Shown: positions 23,901-35,410 of the stretch, piece by piece
Layout: each line of letters starts with the position of its first letter
How positions within the stretch are numbered: the first letter of the stretch is position 1
Notes under the pieces: generated by a model
What the model saw: only the letters and a program-made list of their open reading frames with translations
The model's database searches: none
Told to the model about the DNA's origin: nothing
Source of the DNA: Pycnopodia helianthoides
Taxonomy: Eukaryota; Echinodermata; Asteroidea; Forcipulatida; Asteriidae
Direction of reading: 5' to 3'
Assembly: GCA_032158295.1 (NCBI GenBank)
Contig: CM063252.1
Location: forward strand, 200,354 to 264,353
Length of the DNA stretch: 64,000 nucleotides
Position numbers and translations under genes: made by a program

Positions 23901-25676
23901 AACGACCTTCAACTACACTCTGATATTATCTAATGAGGAACGGTTAGGGACTTGGTGCCAGATCCGGGTTGAAAAGTTCTTTAAAATACAAACATACACA
24001 AACACTTCGAAAGCAAGGAAGTGCAGAAATCATACACGCAATACTATTTAGGTCAATTAGGATGCGAGTCCCATAACGACAGACAACTTACCGCTCGCCA
24101 AGGAAAGATACTGAAAGGTCGAAGGCTCTGTAGTGTACCAACAAGGACGAAGCACCAAATTGATCTTGATTGGTACTGCATTGTTTTTGTACATATTGTT
24201 TTGATTTTTAAGACATCTCCATAATCAGGGTGCAATAACTATGGGAAACCTACTTCACTTTGTTTTCTGTACTCTGCAGCTGAATCCTATTCAGGCAATC
24301 CAATTGACATAACGATGTAAAATTACTTCCTTGTTCCGTGAATGAATTGAACTACACAACGCCCCTGACCCCATCCCAATGTGACTACGTCACTGGTTAG
24401 AGGTATGCTGTTTAGATTTAGTAGTCCAGCAAGTATGACATGAAATTATGCATACCAAATGTAGTGTAATGTAGTTTTATACATGAGTTTTCGAGATAAC
24501 CCGTTTTACACAACCACTCTGTGTAATTGGCAAGAAAACGTAATTCAGAACGCGACCGTGGTCAGGCGCTGCAGTTACGCAAGAACTTGACGTTAGTCCA
24601 GACTCTAGCTGACCATGTTCCAATCAATTGAAACGGCACAAACATTGCTGATGACAAAGGGTTCGATTTCGGGAAACAATGAAGATTCATCTTCGAAAAA
24701 AATAAAATATTTAATCATAAATTATAAGTTTCATTTAAGAACTCAATGAACGTTAAATTAATTCCAGACCTATAATTCCTAGAGAGAAATGTTTTGGGAT
24801 AAAATACTATCAATTTTAACAAATGCTTAAAAAGCATCCAAATTCACAGTAATTGATTAATGTTGCTATTGTTTTTTAGTGTTATTTTAACTCGGTAATC
24901 GAAGCAAACACATGTAATATGAACGAGTACAAAATCTTTGACTACAATACATTTTATTTTTCACTGTTTCCAAGCAAGCTTGATAAACATTAATCTGGTT
25001 GGTTGAATGGATTTTGTTTTTCTTTTCTTTTTTTTAGTTTTTTCCTTTTTTCTTGTTTGAAATGGTTAAACTCTACCCAGACACACACAAAAAAAACACG
25101 AACGATACTCTTGCTGCCTTATTACTATGAGTTAACCAATAAATTAGTTTTAACTGCTGAATAAGTTATGATCTCTAAGTACAAATCACTCTGACGATAT
25201 TTAAAACTTTAACAACATGTGTAATGTTTTGTAACATCAACCCAGTGGTTGAGTCCCCCCCCCCCCCAACAAAAATAAAACAATATTTATATAACAATAA
25301 TGATGGTAATAACAATTTCAAAAAACTAGATTGTTTCACCCCTGGTACAGGGTACTGAATATCCATCTTGCTTGAAGTTTACAGTTTCAAAAACCTGTTC
25401 GTGCCATCTTTTAATAACCATAATTGCGTAGTCAAACTTGATGCCAAGTAATAGATGCATGTATGCCAAGTTCATTGTAGATTATGTAGCTATAAATATA
25501 TATTTATGTATAATATTGTCGAGTTTCCTTTTTTTCCCACATTTAGTGTACGTCTTGGGAACAAATTTGGACAGTTACCAACTCTTCGGGAGATATAAAG
25601 GTCTGCTAATTCCCATTGTGTATCCATTACTACACGACACATCCAAACAACCAGAAGTATTGTCATTTTGACCGCA
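20961..25676. other. Gene-free stretch upstream of FReD copy B
   Basis: No exon is supported. Noted inside: a direct repeat of a TGTACCTAGAAT.TTT segment (about 21447-21485 and 21649-21690), a segment at 23950-24070 that weakly resembles the FReD 3' flank (1815-1940 and 32045-32170), and a poly-C run at 25256-25267. The promoter of FReD copy B should lie at the right end, but I could not place a convincing core element. Confidence 0.45.
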
Positions 25677-26280
25677 ATGGGGCCGTTTGTCTTGTTCATG
25701 TTTGTTATGATCATGAAGTCTGAAGCTGAGCATGGCGCCAGCTCACTTACTTTCACTGAGAGCAGTGATTCTGCAATGTGTGTGTGCCGTCCACACGTCA
25801 CCATCAACCCACCCGTATGTGCACGGTCTCTTGCGACGACCTTAGAGAGCGGCTGCAATTCTTCGACCGTTCAAGACATCGTTTCATTAGAGCTTGAAGA
25901 CACCAAACGTAAGGTGGTTGAGTTGCAGGTTGCAGTATCGACCAGCCAAGAAATGATTACCTTTGAACTAAAGAACACAACACACCAGTTGAAAGACACA
26001 AGGCGTAAGGTGGAAGAGTTGCAGGTTACAGTCTCTCAAAACCACGAGTTGCAGGTTGCAGTCTCTGGTAATCAAGAAACCGTTTCCTCTGAGCTAGAAG
26101 TCACGAGACGTAAGGTGGATGAGTTGCAGGTTGCAGTTTCGAGCAACCAAGAATTTGTTACCTCTCAACTAAGGAACACCTCAGATCAATTGACAGACAC
26201 GCGACGTGAAGTGGGAGTCATTGGGCGACAGGTGGGGGAGCTCCAGGAGTCAGTATCTGCGTTAATGAAACTCCTAAATG
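25677..26280 (+). CDS. Fibrinogen-related protein copy B, exon 1 (signal peptide and coiled coil)
   Basis: The ATG at 25677 opens a hydrophobic leader (about residues 1-18) followed by a Cys-containing N-terminal segment (CVCRPHV...C...C) that could cross-link chains. Residues 65-195 form a heptad-rich coiled coil built from internal repeats around R.KV.ELQVAVS.NQE, so an oligomeric, probably trimeric, stalk is expected. N-glycosylation sequons (NSS, NTT, NTS) are present. The exon ends at a GT donor (26281) in phase 1, in agreement with exon 2. This architecture (leader, coiled coil, FReD) is that of secreted innate-immune or developmental FReD proteins; a collagen region is absent, so it is not a classical ficolin. 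Confidence 0.85.
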
Positions 26281-26590
26281 GTAGGTTTAATTTGTTTGAA
26301 ATCTAAGTCAAACTTGCCTAAACACGAGCATAAGATAAAGTACATTTGAAATTGAAATAGTTTAAGCAAAACTGTTGAAGACTAATAATTCACTGTAGAA
26401 TCTCTTCCACAGCAATCATTAATATATCATCTTAATATAAAGTATGGTGCAGTTTTAATTCATAAAAAAAACATACAACATAACTTTTTGAAAGAGGGGG
26501 ACGTAAGAGGCGCTTTTCTTTGAAGTATCACATTAATCTTCCAAGTGTCTTTGTTTCATAATTAAATCATGATCTCTTCTACATAAAAAG

Positions 26591-26742
26591 GAGGTTTATT
26601 GGTCCAATGCCAACCTAAAGATTGTTCCGACATTCACGCAAGGGGTGTGACACGCAGTGGTGTGTACACGATCAATCCACCGTATTCAGGTGAGCCCTTC
26701 TTGGTGTACTGTGATATGGAAACAGACGGCGGAGGCTGGACG
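26591..26742 (+). CDS. Fibrinogen-related protein copy B, exon 2 (start of FReD)
   Basis: Fifty codons plus two leading bases run between an AG acceptor and GTAAGA donor, ending in phase 0. It encodes the canonical opening of the fibrinogen C-terminal domain: [30 protein letters not shown]. The first disulphide pair (DCSD with VYCDM) is intact. The FReD therefore starts near residue 210 of a 423-residue protein. Confidence 0.9.
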
Positions 26743-28809
26743 GTAAGATAATACATTATTGCCACATTGCCACTAAAATTAGGCTTTGCGTTTGTACTGA
26801 GTGACCTTATCAGCCTTTTAGTCCAATTCAAAAAACAAACAATTACATGATTTTAAAACTGTTCTCCGGTCTTTAATAATCCACGAGATGATGAAAATTG
26901 TTGTCACAAAGGCAACTACTTAGCCAAACTGATCTCTAAAACTGAAAGCAACTCGTAGCAAATATGATACTCTGGAAGTAATCCTATTCGCGAAATTGTA
27001 GTCTCATAAAAACAGCACTTATCTCCGGCACTAGAATTTAATCCACGGGATCTTAATCCTTTAGAAACTTGAATTCCGGTAGTAATAGAATCCACGAAAT
27101 CATAATTCATTTACAAATGCAGCAGTGATTTCCAGCGCGAGATCTTTAAAGCACCTGTAAATATTTTTGTTGTAATTGTTTTAAACAATGAAGTATACGT
27201 ATATTAACAATCCAACAATATTTTGAGTGATTCTGCGCTCCGCGTCGTCCGACGTCCTTTTTAGCTCTATGCAGTGACCACTCCAAGCCGTCGTGCTTCG
27301 AATCCGGGATGTATCACACATTTGACATGAGAAGAAAAGTAATTCTTAAACACAACGCCATCCCAAACATATTTCCAGTTAGTGGAAAGTCGAAGAAGCA
27401 ACCTGAACGACGTGAAAAACCTAGAGCAGCATTTGCCAATTGTGAACAAATCCGGGTAAGTTTGAACTTTGAAGGGCATGTTTTTAGCTCGCGCCACGCG
27501 TCACGATTTTTTAAAAACAGCACTGATCTCTGGCAGTATTATTTAATATTCAACAAATTTGAGTTCCGCGTTAGTGATCCAATCTGCGAAATCATCATTG
27601 TCACAGCTAGGCCCATGGAAGTCGATTGAAATGGTTATTTTGTAAACTATAAGGACCATGATTTGCTACTATGAAATTGCTAGTGGGAGTTGCTACTGTG
27701 CAGCAGCTGCTTTGTTGTAAATAGTTTTGGCAGGTGAGCAAGTGCAGGTGAGCAAGTGCTACTGTGCAGCAGCAGTACTTGTTATATAGATACAATTGCA
27801 TTGCTAGATAGGCAGCTGAACGAACATTATCAGCATATTAATTTCAGCAAATGGCGCGCTTGCCCCGAATGGCCTGCAGACAAATGGAGGCAAACAAATT
27901 CAAAGAACTCGCCTTTCCAAATTGTCTCGTGGATTGAAAGAGGTACTTCATCCCAAGCTCATCCCACACGCTAACCCTGCGATGTCATTAATTATTAATT
28001 AGTCTGTGGATGCCATACATGACAGCAGCGTGCAGTACGTTGGGAAACGTGTATACCTCCTTTACAATGTTAATTTCAAACCCTTTTTTCGAAACGTTGA
28101 AGAGATAGTTTGGTATAAAGAAGAAAAACAATTATCATATATATTTTTTTTCGAAAATTATTATGTTTTTACACTTAAAATGAACAAGTAATTAAGGAAA
28201 ATGTGTTATCGGTCAATAGGTTGCAGACCTGTAGGCCATTGGAGGGTTAAGCAGTGGGGACTGAGCAAACTCGCCAGTTGTCGCGCTTCCTTCGTTGATA
28301 GCCGGGCTGAACAAATTAAAACCGGAATTAAACTCACAGATTCCAGAGGTGACTAGCGCAGCGGGTGAAAGCGCAGCATTCCCTTGCTGACTCGATGCAG
28401 GGCCCACGTCGATGGGCGGCAAACAGATTACTTGAACGGTTGAATCCACATTGACAGCAGGAATAGTGGATGAGACTGCTGCTACCGAAGCAACCACAAG
28501 GCAGTCGCCGTGGTGGCCGGAGCCAGATCGCACGGATTGTCCACTCTTCTAACGCTACGGCCTACCAATCCGTAAATTAGTAATCCGTTATAACGAATTA
28601 CTAATCCGTTATAACGAATCTTTCGTTCCGCATATAATATATATGCGGGAATCAGTTCCCGCATATAATATATAGGCGTACTTCAGTGGCACGATTGGGC
28701 TTTCGTAATTATTTGATCATAGTAGAGGTGAAAGGAGCGCTCACTTTTGTGACAGTATGAAGAGTTAATGTGAAGACAAAGCCAATCAAGTTTACGTGTT
28801 CCTTGACAG
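26743..28809 (+). other. FReD copy B intron 2
   Basis: Bounded by GTAAGA and TTGACAG. It contains a weak tRNA-promoter-like pair of words near 27260-27310 (TAGCTCTATGC, then CTTCGAATCC) that may be a worn SINE, a small GCAGGTGAGCAAGTG direct repeat at about 27730, and palindromic repeats at 28577-28665. Open frames here have no recognisable similarity. Confidence 0.6.
28577..28665. repeat. Short tandem and palindromic repeats
   Basis: Tandem copies of TAATCCGTTATAACGAAT are followed by two inverted CCGCATATAATATAT words. These are simple palindromic repeats within the intron. Confidence 0.7.
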
Positions 28810-29071
28810 GTATTCCAGCGGCGCCAGGACGGCAAGGTCGATTTCTATTTGGACTTTGCCAACTACAGCCGGGGCTTTGGGAATCTAGAGGGAGAGTTTT
28901 GGCTCGGGAACGACAACTTGCACCGTCTGACCGCTCAGGGCGACTACGAACTCAGAGTCGAGCTGTCAGACTTTGAAAGCGAATCCAGGTATGCCGCCTA
29001 TGACTCGTTTAGCATCGCTGATGTGAGTGACAACTACAGGCTGACGGTGGGAAGTTACTCAGGAACCGCAG
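28810..29071 (+). CDS. Fibrinogen-related protein copy B, exon 3 (central FReD)
   Basis: Starts in phase 0 after TTGACAG and ends in phase 1 before GTAATA. It encodes the most conserved FReD core: VFQRRQDG, VDFY, Y..GFGNLEGEFWLGN, N.H.LT, ELRVEL.D, A.Y..F.I, Y.L.VG.YSGTAG. All expected motifs are intact and codon use is GC-richer than the surroundings, as expected of a functional exon. Confidence 0.92.
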
Positions 29072-29159
29072 GTAATAAATGCAGCCATCCGCAATCTTGA
29101 AGCAAATTGTTGTTGTGAGTGGATCGTTTTAAGGCATGCAGCGCCACTAAACCTAATTC

Positions 29160-30268
29160 GTTCGAACGGTTTACTTAACCGGGGGACTAGCTTGCTCTAG
29201 TCATCGTCAGGATGACTAGAGCAAGCTAGTCGAAACGTTGAGACCAAAAAGAACTCACTCCGCAGCAGTGCAGTTAATTACGAGAAGTCCGGACCCCCGA
29301 TCCACAAAGCTAAAGTAGTAGTCCAGGGCGATTTCCTACCTCCCAGGTAGTAGTAGTTAATAAGCAGGACAGTTCTTTTCAGAACTGAGAAGTCTACCGA
29401 ATTCCGAAAATCTACTCCGCGGTAGTAAAACAAATAGCAAGACAAGTTCTCTAAAGAACAAAAATCTACACAGCAAAGTATATATTTTTTACACATGGTG
29501 TTACCGCAAACCGAATATAAACTGGCAGATCGTTCCGCATTTTTGCCCCAGAAAAAGCAAATCTTGAGAACAAGCTTTCTTTCTTGGCCATAGGAACTCT
29601 CAGAGTAAGGTTGTCATTTTGTCTAGTGGAACAGCTGTTTGTGAAGTGAATGAATAGTTTTGCCATGTACTCTGGACAAAGATGATGTATGCATTTATAC
29701 ACTAGAATAATTTTGTTCAAACGAATTCTCTCGGCAAAAGATAACAAGTTCAATTCATTAAACATATCAGTTGAGGAAGTTCGGTAGGCGGCTCTTTTCA
29801 ACAGTCTGTTCAGCAGGTTACTATGTGCGTTGTATCGACCTCCCCAAACTGTACAACAATAGTCCAAACTCGGTAATACAAAAGTTTTAACCAAAGTGTG
29901 CAGACTGCTTTTTGGAATGTTGTGGCGAGTTCTACTTAACATGGCAAATTTAGAAGAAACTTTATTTTTAATGTAATCAATATGAGGAGACCATGTGAGT
30001 GATTCATCAATTATAACACCTAAACACTTGAAAGAGGTAACCTGTTCAAATGGATCGTTATTAATGACAATGTTAAGGTCAGTTGAAGCTACCTTGTGTT
30101 TAGAGCCGATGATCTTTGACTTAGTTTTGGCAGCATTGATTGTCAACCTATTTTTGGCGGCCAAATCGTAAATATTTACCATGGCTGTATTGAGGCTACG
30201 TTCGATTTCCTCTCGGTTGGAGGAGCTACATATTATTGTTGAGTCGTCTGCGTACATGTGCAACTGGC
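29160..30268 (-). pseudogene. 5'-truncated non-LTR retrotransposon (reverse-transcriptase C-terminal half)
   Basis: A 265-codon open frame (30263-29466) holds the YADD catalytic box near its start, then KTK..I.GS, the LGV.ID..LTW..HI..I..K segment, and P.LDYC..VWGG, the usual order for CR1/L2/Jockey-type reverse transcriptases downstream of the active site. The upstream half of the RT and the endonuclease are missing. The 3' untranslated part runs to about 29160 and includes a 21-bp stem hairpin (about 29187-29230). It is antisense within the last intron of FReD copy B and was present before the locus duplicated, since copy A has it at 1-338. Confidence 0.85.
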
Positions 30269-31018
30269 AGTGTTTTTTAATATCTAATCGGTTTCTAATC
30301 GGTCTTTTTTGTTGATAGTAATGAATTCAAAGCAGTGACGCTGTCCTCGATGGTACACATTGGGCAGTGACTTACACTGTTTTCGAGATAAATACAAGTT
30401 TATTGTTAATTTGTTGGGCTTGAAGGTAGGGACATAGATTGTCAATGTAGTGCAGTTTTATAAGAAATTGTAAAGAATTGTACAATAAAAGTAAAATGTG
30501 AACGTTTCAGCTGGACACTTTACTATAATTGCTTCTCTCCACCCAGGGGTAAATGGGTACCTGTGAGGGCAGAAATGGTTCTTGTGATTGATTTAGCTTA
30601 GTGCGCTACATATTTGGCAGCACAGGCTGTAAACTCCCCAGCGAGCTGAGATGGTTTAAAGAATGAAATGGCCCAGTGATCAGGGTAATAATGTTGGAAG
30701 CGCTTTAGGACATGGTGTATAAAGCACTATATAAAAACCGAATATTATTATTATTATTATCTATGACCCTACCTTTAACAAGAGAAAATTAAGTTTCATA
30801 CTCCAAGAAGTCATAAGTTGCGAAGACAATTCATTAAATCCATTTGTTTCCAATTTGTTTCGAAAGTATTTTGTTGTCATTGAAAATTAAACTAAGAATA
30901 GTATTTCAACACTACAATTTGCTTCATAAAAAAAAATAATAATAATAAAATCACTAATTAAAAAGGTTTTGTTTTTCTTGCGCGTCCTTTACAATTAAAG
31001 TATCTTTCTTTGTTACAG

Positions 31019-31272
31019 GTGACTCGCTAAGGGACAACAATAACCATCAGTTTACTACTAAAGACAGAGACAACAATGCATCGGGCGTGAACTGTGCCCA
31101 GACACGCCGCGGCGCCTGGTGGTACGTGTACTGCGGCTATTCTAATCTTAACGGGTTGTTTCTCAATGGGACCATGACTGAAGGTTATCAGGGAGTTATT
31201 TGGTATCACTGGAAGGGGGGTTATTACTCACTCAAAACCACCGAGATGAAAATACGACCCACTCCACAATAA
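31019..31272 (+). CDS. Fibrinogen-related protein copy B, terminal exon
   Basis: Phase 1 start after TGTTACAG, 84 codons including TAA. It completes a predicted protein of 423 residues. The two C-terminal cysteines (VNCA, VYCG) and the KTTEMKIRP end are kept, but the usual GDSL.YHN is replaced by GDSLRDNN and the calcium-loop DRDND by DRDNN. Several aromatic or glycine changes fall in the VYCGYSNLNG and IWYHW stretches, near the ligand-binding face in related lectins. Calcium or ligand binding may therefore differ from copy A. No disabling change is seen. Confidence 0.92.
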
Positions 31273-31421
31273 TAACACCATACCACTCACTATGTTGCCG
31301 CTCATTAAGTAAAGTCATACCAGTACCAATCCTCGAGATAATTACCTTCCACTTGAATTTATTTATAAGTCGGGAAAATAGCCTCGAACCCACCATAGAT
31401 TATTTTGATCGCCGTTTTTGT

Positions 31422-31427
31422 AATAAA
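31422..31427 (+). promoter_or_regulatory. Polyadenylation signal of FReD copy B
   Basis: AATAAA 150 nt after the stop codon, conserved with copy A. Confidence 0.6.
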
Positions 31428-32394
31428 GTGTTTATAATCCTTGACCATTGTAGGTGGTTTTTCTATTCATGCACTGAAACAGGATAAACTCAAGTGATGA
31501 AATGTTCTCATGTTGATTGAACAGAACTATTGTTAGGAAGAGTATTATATTAAACTTACAACAACAACAAAATAGTTTTGAAATATAAGAAGCCTTAAAT
31601 ATTTAACATCTTCCGTATAGAAAGTACGTATCAACCAGACACTATGTGAGATCATCATGTGGGTATTTTTCGATCGTGTAGAAGAACTATTTACAGTTTC
31701 TTCGAACAGGAATTATTGTTTTTTATTTAACATGAATAATAATTTTTCGAGCGATAAAAGACAGAATACACCGGATATTTGTACACTTATTACAATTGTA
31801 AAATAACCTCAGGCCATTTACGTGCCTTGAATGTTTAAAAAGGTCATTTGGGTTGGTGAGCAGTTCGCAGCAGCCCTGTTTTTATCATGTGTTCCATTTC
31901 TGTTGCAGTATCTCTTGGTGATCCTCCTTAGCTACATTGTAATTTGCTTTTGTTTTAACTGATTACTTGTTGTTACTTCTGCTTCTTTGTTGTACTGTGT
32001 ATATAATTATACAGACGATAATTGTCAGACGATAATTGACTTTGGCTTGTGCCAGATCCAGGTTTGTAAATTCTAATACGTGCAAATTGAAAGTAACAAC
32101 CAAAAAAGAAATGCACGAACAGACAGCTTGCTGAAATTGTATTCAATATTTAGGTCAACTCGGATGCAAGAAAAGCTACCAAACTTGTTTGCTTCAGGCG
32201 ATGCAATAAGCTGGCTTAGTATCAATCAGTTCTCTACTGCAGACAACAATGAGAGTATGCACAGTTATACCACGGCGATTATTCGATAACATGTTCTCCC
32301 ATCCCTCTTATCGATACAAAATATCATGTTTTCGGTAATAATTATACAAGATTGTATGTTTTCCTCTTTCGAGCTGTCTACAAATTTACTTTAA

Positions 32395-32849
32395 CCCTGC
32401 GCCGCCAATACAGTGTCGTCAGAAGACACTCTTTTTTCGTTTTTTTTTTTAAATAAAACCCACAATTTTGTGGCAAATACTGTGAAACTCCAGTTATGCC
32501 CCTTTCAAACCATGCCAAAAACATGGTTTAGTCATATTTTATCCTGGGTGAACGCACTTGCGACACCAGCCTTGAAAAAAAGGCAGCCTTAGTCATCGCC
32601 CCATTAGTTTATACTGTTAACCACATTTCTTTGTGCCTGAGCCACCAGCCACTGAGGGGTAGGGGTGGGATGGGGGTGGGGGATCTCCTGTTGGGAGGAA
32701 GTCAAGATGACCCCCATTTATGTATTTAGACTCTTGAACAAAGGATTGTATACAGGGTTGGAGTGTACATTACATAAACCCACCTGCTTCTCCTAGCGAC
32801 ACTGGTGCGACCACGGTGTAAGTTTGGGTCGGTTATTGGAAGCGCAGGG
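32395..32849. mobile_element. piggyBac-like non-autonomous element (TTAA-flanked)
   Basis: It starts CCCTGCGCCGCCAATA and ends with the inverted counterpart TATTGGAAGCGCAGGG. It is flanked on both sides by TTAA (32391-32394 and 32850-32853), the signature of piggyBac elements. It has no transposase. The right flank is not the continuation of the left flank seen in copy A, so this is not a simple insertion (see the adjoining gag fragments). Confidence 0.65.
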
Positions 32850-32853
32850 TTAA

Positions 32854-33029
32854 GATGTTTACGTAACATATTATCACATACACCCTCAGAAAATTGGTCA
32901 CAAAGTAGCTTATCCTTAGAAGGGATCAAGTGTGGACACTTCTTTGATGCCTTACTAAAGATTTCCATCAAATGGTGGGAAAAATCTCTCAGACTTTCAC
33001 TAGTTTTTTGTTTGCATTCGAAAAAAAAT
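32854..33029 (-). pseudogene. Retrotransposon gag fragment, upstream part, inverted
   Basis: On the minus strand this reads as a gag-like helical segment with RDFSHHLMEIF, KASKKCPH and LCDQFSEGVCDNMLRKHL, as in Ty3/mdg4-type retrotransposon capsids. It is cut off at the TTAA that abuts the piggyBac-like terminus. Its continuation is found in the opposite orientation at 33118. No promoter or LTR was identified. Not functional. Confidence 0.6.
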
Positions 33030-33037
33030 TTGGGTTT

Positions 33038-33084
<47 letters not shown>

Positions 33085-33117
33085 GTCTTCTGACGACACT
33101 GTATTGGCGGCGCAGGG
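33030..33117. repeat. Poly-A tract and second piggyBac-like terminus
   Basis: A run of about 50 A is followed by 33082-33117, a 36-bp perfect inverted copy of 32395-32430 ending GGCGGCGCAGGG. The following TTTAA resembles the TTAA target with one extra T. Confidence 0.7.
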
Positions 33118-33588
33118 TTTAAGAAACAGTTAAGGGATTCCCCCAGTATGTCCTTTTTAAAACTGCGTAAGGAAGCAACTGAGAGGGCAGAAGAGGAAGA
33201 TAACAAAGAGGGCAAAGATGAAAAAGTAACTGTTCATGAAATTAAAGGGACATCGTCCTCACAGAGAGTAACCCTTGCAGAACAAGTACTCCAACTAAAG
33301 GGTATTATGGAACAACAGCAAGCTCAATTCCAAGCCCAGCAAGCTCAAATTGAACAGTTACTAAATATGCATGTTCCTCAATAGAAGCCGCAAAATAACC
33401 AACCAACCAAGGGCAGTCATCAATCTTACCCTAATACCAGAACTACCACTTATTGTGACCATTGCCACCGTAAAGGACATTTAATATCGAACTGTTTTAG
33501 ATTTCAAATACAACAGGCAGAAGCTAAATTGGAAGAGTATCGCAAATCAGCTGAGGCCAACAGAACCAAAGATCAACAGTCAAACTAG
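33118..33588 (+). pseudogene. Retrotransposon gag fragment, downstream part with zinc knuckle
   Basis: Plus-strand reading from 33118 gives a Lys/Glu-rich, Gln-rich coiled segment (LRKEATERAEE, then QAQFQAQQAQIEQLL), an in-frame TAG at 33382-33384, then a CCHC zinc knuckle (CDHCHRKGHLISNC) and a stop at 33586. The knuckle is the nucleic-acid-binding motif of retroelement gag proteins. The upstream part of the same gag lies inverted at 32854-33029. No pol gene follows: duplicated FReD flank resumes at about 33606. Confidence 0.7.
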
Positions 33589-33605
33589 TGCCTCCCACTG
33601 TAGAG

Positions 33606-35390
33606 AGCCTTCAAGTATCGAGGATAAATGACGATTTTGTGTAAACGTGGGCAATTGTTTCCTGATATGGATGAAATGCAATGGCAGCATTTATTTACTT
33701 CAATTTTGTATTAATAATTTGTTTTAATTGTAGCTATAGTTAAATATCAATACTACAAAAATTTACTAATTTATTTCACACTGTTCTAACAACTTATACT
33801 CTTTTATTCCTGGGAAAAGTTGAAACATTTGTCTTAAGAATAGTGAACAGTTGCTCAGATAAATAGTTATCTTATCGTAAAAACTAGCTATAGTCGATTC
33901 TAAACTTTAGCGCTCATAATAAGTTACAATTTTTCCGAGTAAAATTAAATAACGAAACAATCCAACATAATCCTGTGTATATATTTGAGTGTGTTCGTTC
34001 CTCATTAGTTGGGCGTTTACTTCCTTATAATTGACAAGAACACGTCCATCTTATAACTCAATGTACAGTAATTATAAACAACATTATAATGGGTTGCCAT
34101 TAATTGTCAGAATCTTCAGAGTGTACTACCTGGGAAGACAATATCTGGAATATGTGTGAAACTTTGGTCAGCCCCAGAGTCATCGTCATCAAAGGAAACA
34201 TACAACATCGGAATATAGACGTGTCCATTCAATCACAGTCTAGTATTGTTTAACATCAGTAGGTAAACTTTAAAGTACAAAAGGTGACCGTATTTCCGAT
34301 ACAAATAGAGATATACGTTTTGGTTCTACATGCGCCATGTGCCCGGGAAAATGGCATATAAGACTCTACGCCCTTCTTCCAGGCACATAAAGACATTGTT
34401 GTTCTAGTAAAAGAAGGTCGTAAGCAATCACATGACTCCTGACAAAAAAAAACATGAAACTAGTGTTACAGTTTTGTTTCTAGATTTACCCCAGACACAT
34501 GTTTTCCCGTTCCCATGCAGCATTTAACATTCCTATTAAATTGAAAACACAACAAAACGATAAAACACTCCTCGCTTAGTTTATGGAAACACTTCTTTTT
34601 TTTCACATTAAATTGCTCACGCACTTTTTCAAATACGACTTTCACACTGAAACGTAGCATTTTATTGGACGATGAGGCAGCTGGACACTGACATTGATTA
34701 GTGATGGTATGATGAGGGTCACAGGGAGAGAATAAGACCAGAGTTTTGTTTTATAAGAGATAAGGCCACATCGATATTGTTTCAGATCACTTGGCTGGAC
34801 TCTTTTACGATCGGGGGCACAAATTGCAAATTATTTACGTGAATATTTGCGATCGGGGGCACAAATCGCAAATATTCACGTAAATATTTACGTAAAGATT
34901 TCGGACACAAATCTTGAATATTTACGTGAGTATATACGTAAATAACTTCTTTGTGTGTTGGGGCACAAATCGCAAATACTTACGTGAGTATTCACGTAAA
35001 TATTCGCGACATGGGCATTATTTACGTAAATATTTACGTATATATTTGCGATTTGGGGCAAAAACCGTGAATATTTACGTAAATATTAACGTTAATATAT
35101 ATGTTCGATGTCCCTTCAGGGCCACCATATGTAATCGTCAAAGACCAGCCAGAGACAAAGGGTACTGAATATTTGTCTTGATACCCATAATAATAGTTGC
35201 ACAAGACAAAATAGCTTCAAAATTGTTGTATAATCGGTTTGCCGTAACACCATGTGTATAATTGTCTCTTTAAAGAACTTGTCTTGCAGTTTTTATACTA
35301 CCGCGGAGCAGATTTTCGGAATTCGGGAGACTTCTCAGTTCTGAAAAGAACTGTCCTGCTTATTACTACTACTACCTGGGCGTATAAGGG
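33606..35390. repeat. Segmental duplication, copy B part 2 (matches 12372-13868)
   Basis: Colinear with copy A except for the inserted palindromic segment at 34804-35130. It ends with the same retrotransposon 3' fragment (about 35240-35390), after which the 19-bp satellite begins. Confidence 0.85.
34804..35130. repeat. TTTACGTAAATA palindromic array inserted in copy B
   Basis: This segment is absent from copy A, where CTCTT joins directly to GTAATCGTC. It consists of repeated self-complementary words such as AAATATTTACGTAAATATTT, GGGGCACAAATCGCAAATA and degenerate forms. Its right end, TGTCCCTTCAGGGCCACCAT, resembles the CTGTCCCTTTAGGGGCTCCG terminus at 12190. This suggests the same kind of element as the TTTCG arrays. 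Confidence 0.65.
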
Positions 35391-35410
35391 GCCGTTTATG
35401 ACTAAATGAG

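Larger units (their letters stand above)
29924..32394. repeat. Segmental duplication, copy B part 1 (matches 1-2174)
   Basis: Colinear with 1-2174 through the retrotransposon fragment, intron, last FReD exon and 3' flank. An extra segment of about 310 bp at 31660-31970 is present only here. The match ends at the TTAA at 32391-32394. Confidence 0.9.

Noticed and set aside
28213..28533. Minus-strand 106-codon frame in FReD intron 2
   Set aside because: No recognisable domain, lies in an intron next to palindromic repeats, and has no splice framing.
34914..35168. Plus-strand frame with YVNIYVNI-type repeats
   Set aside because: It is produced by the palindromic TTTACGTAAATA array, which is absent in the duplicate copy.
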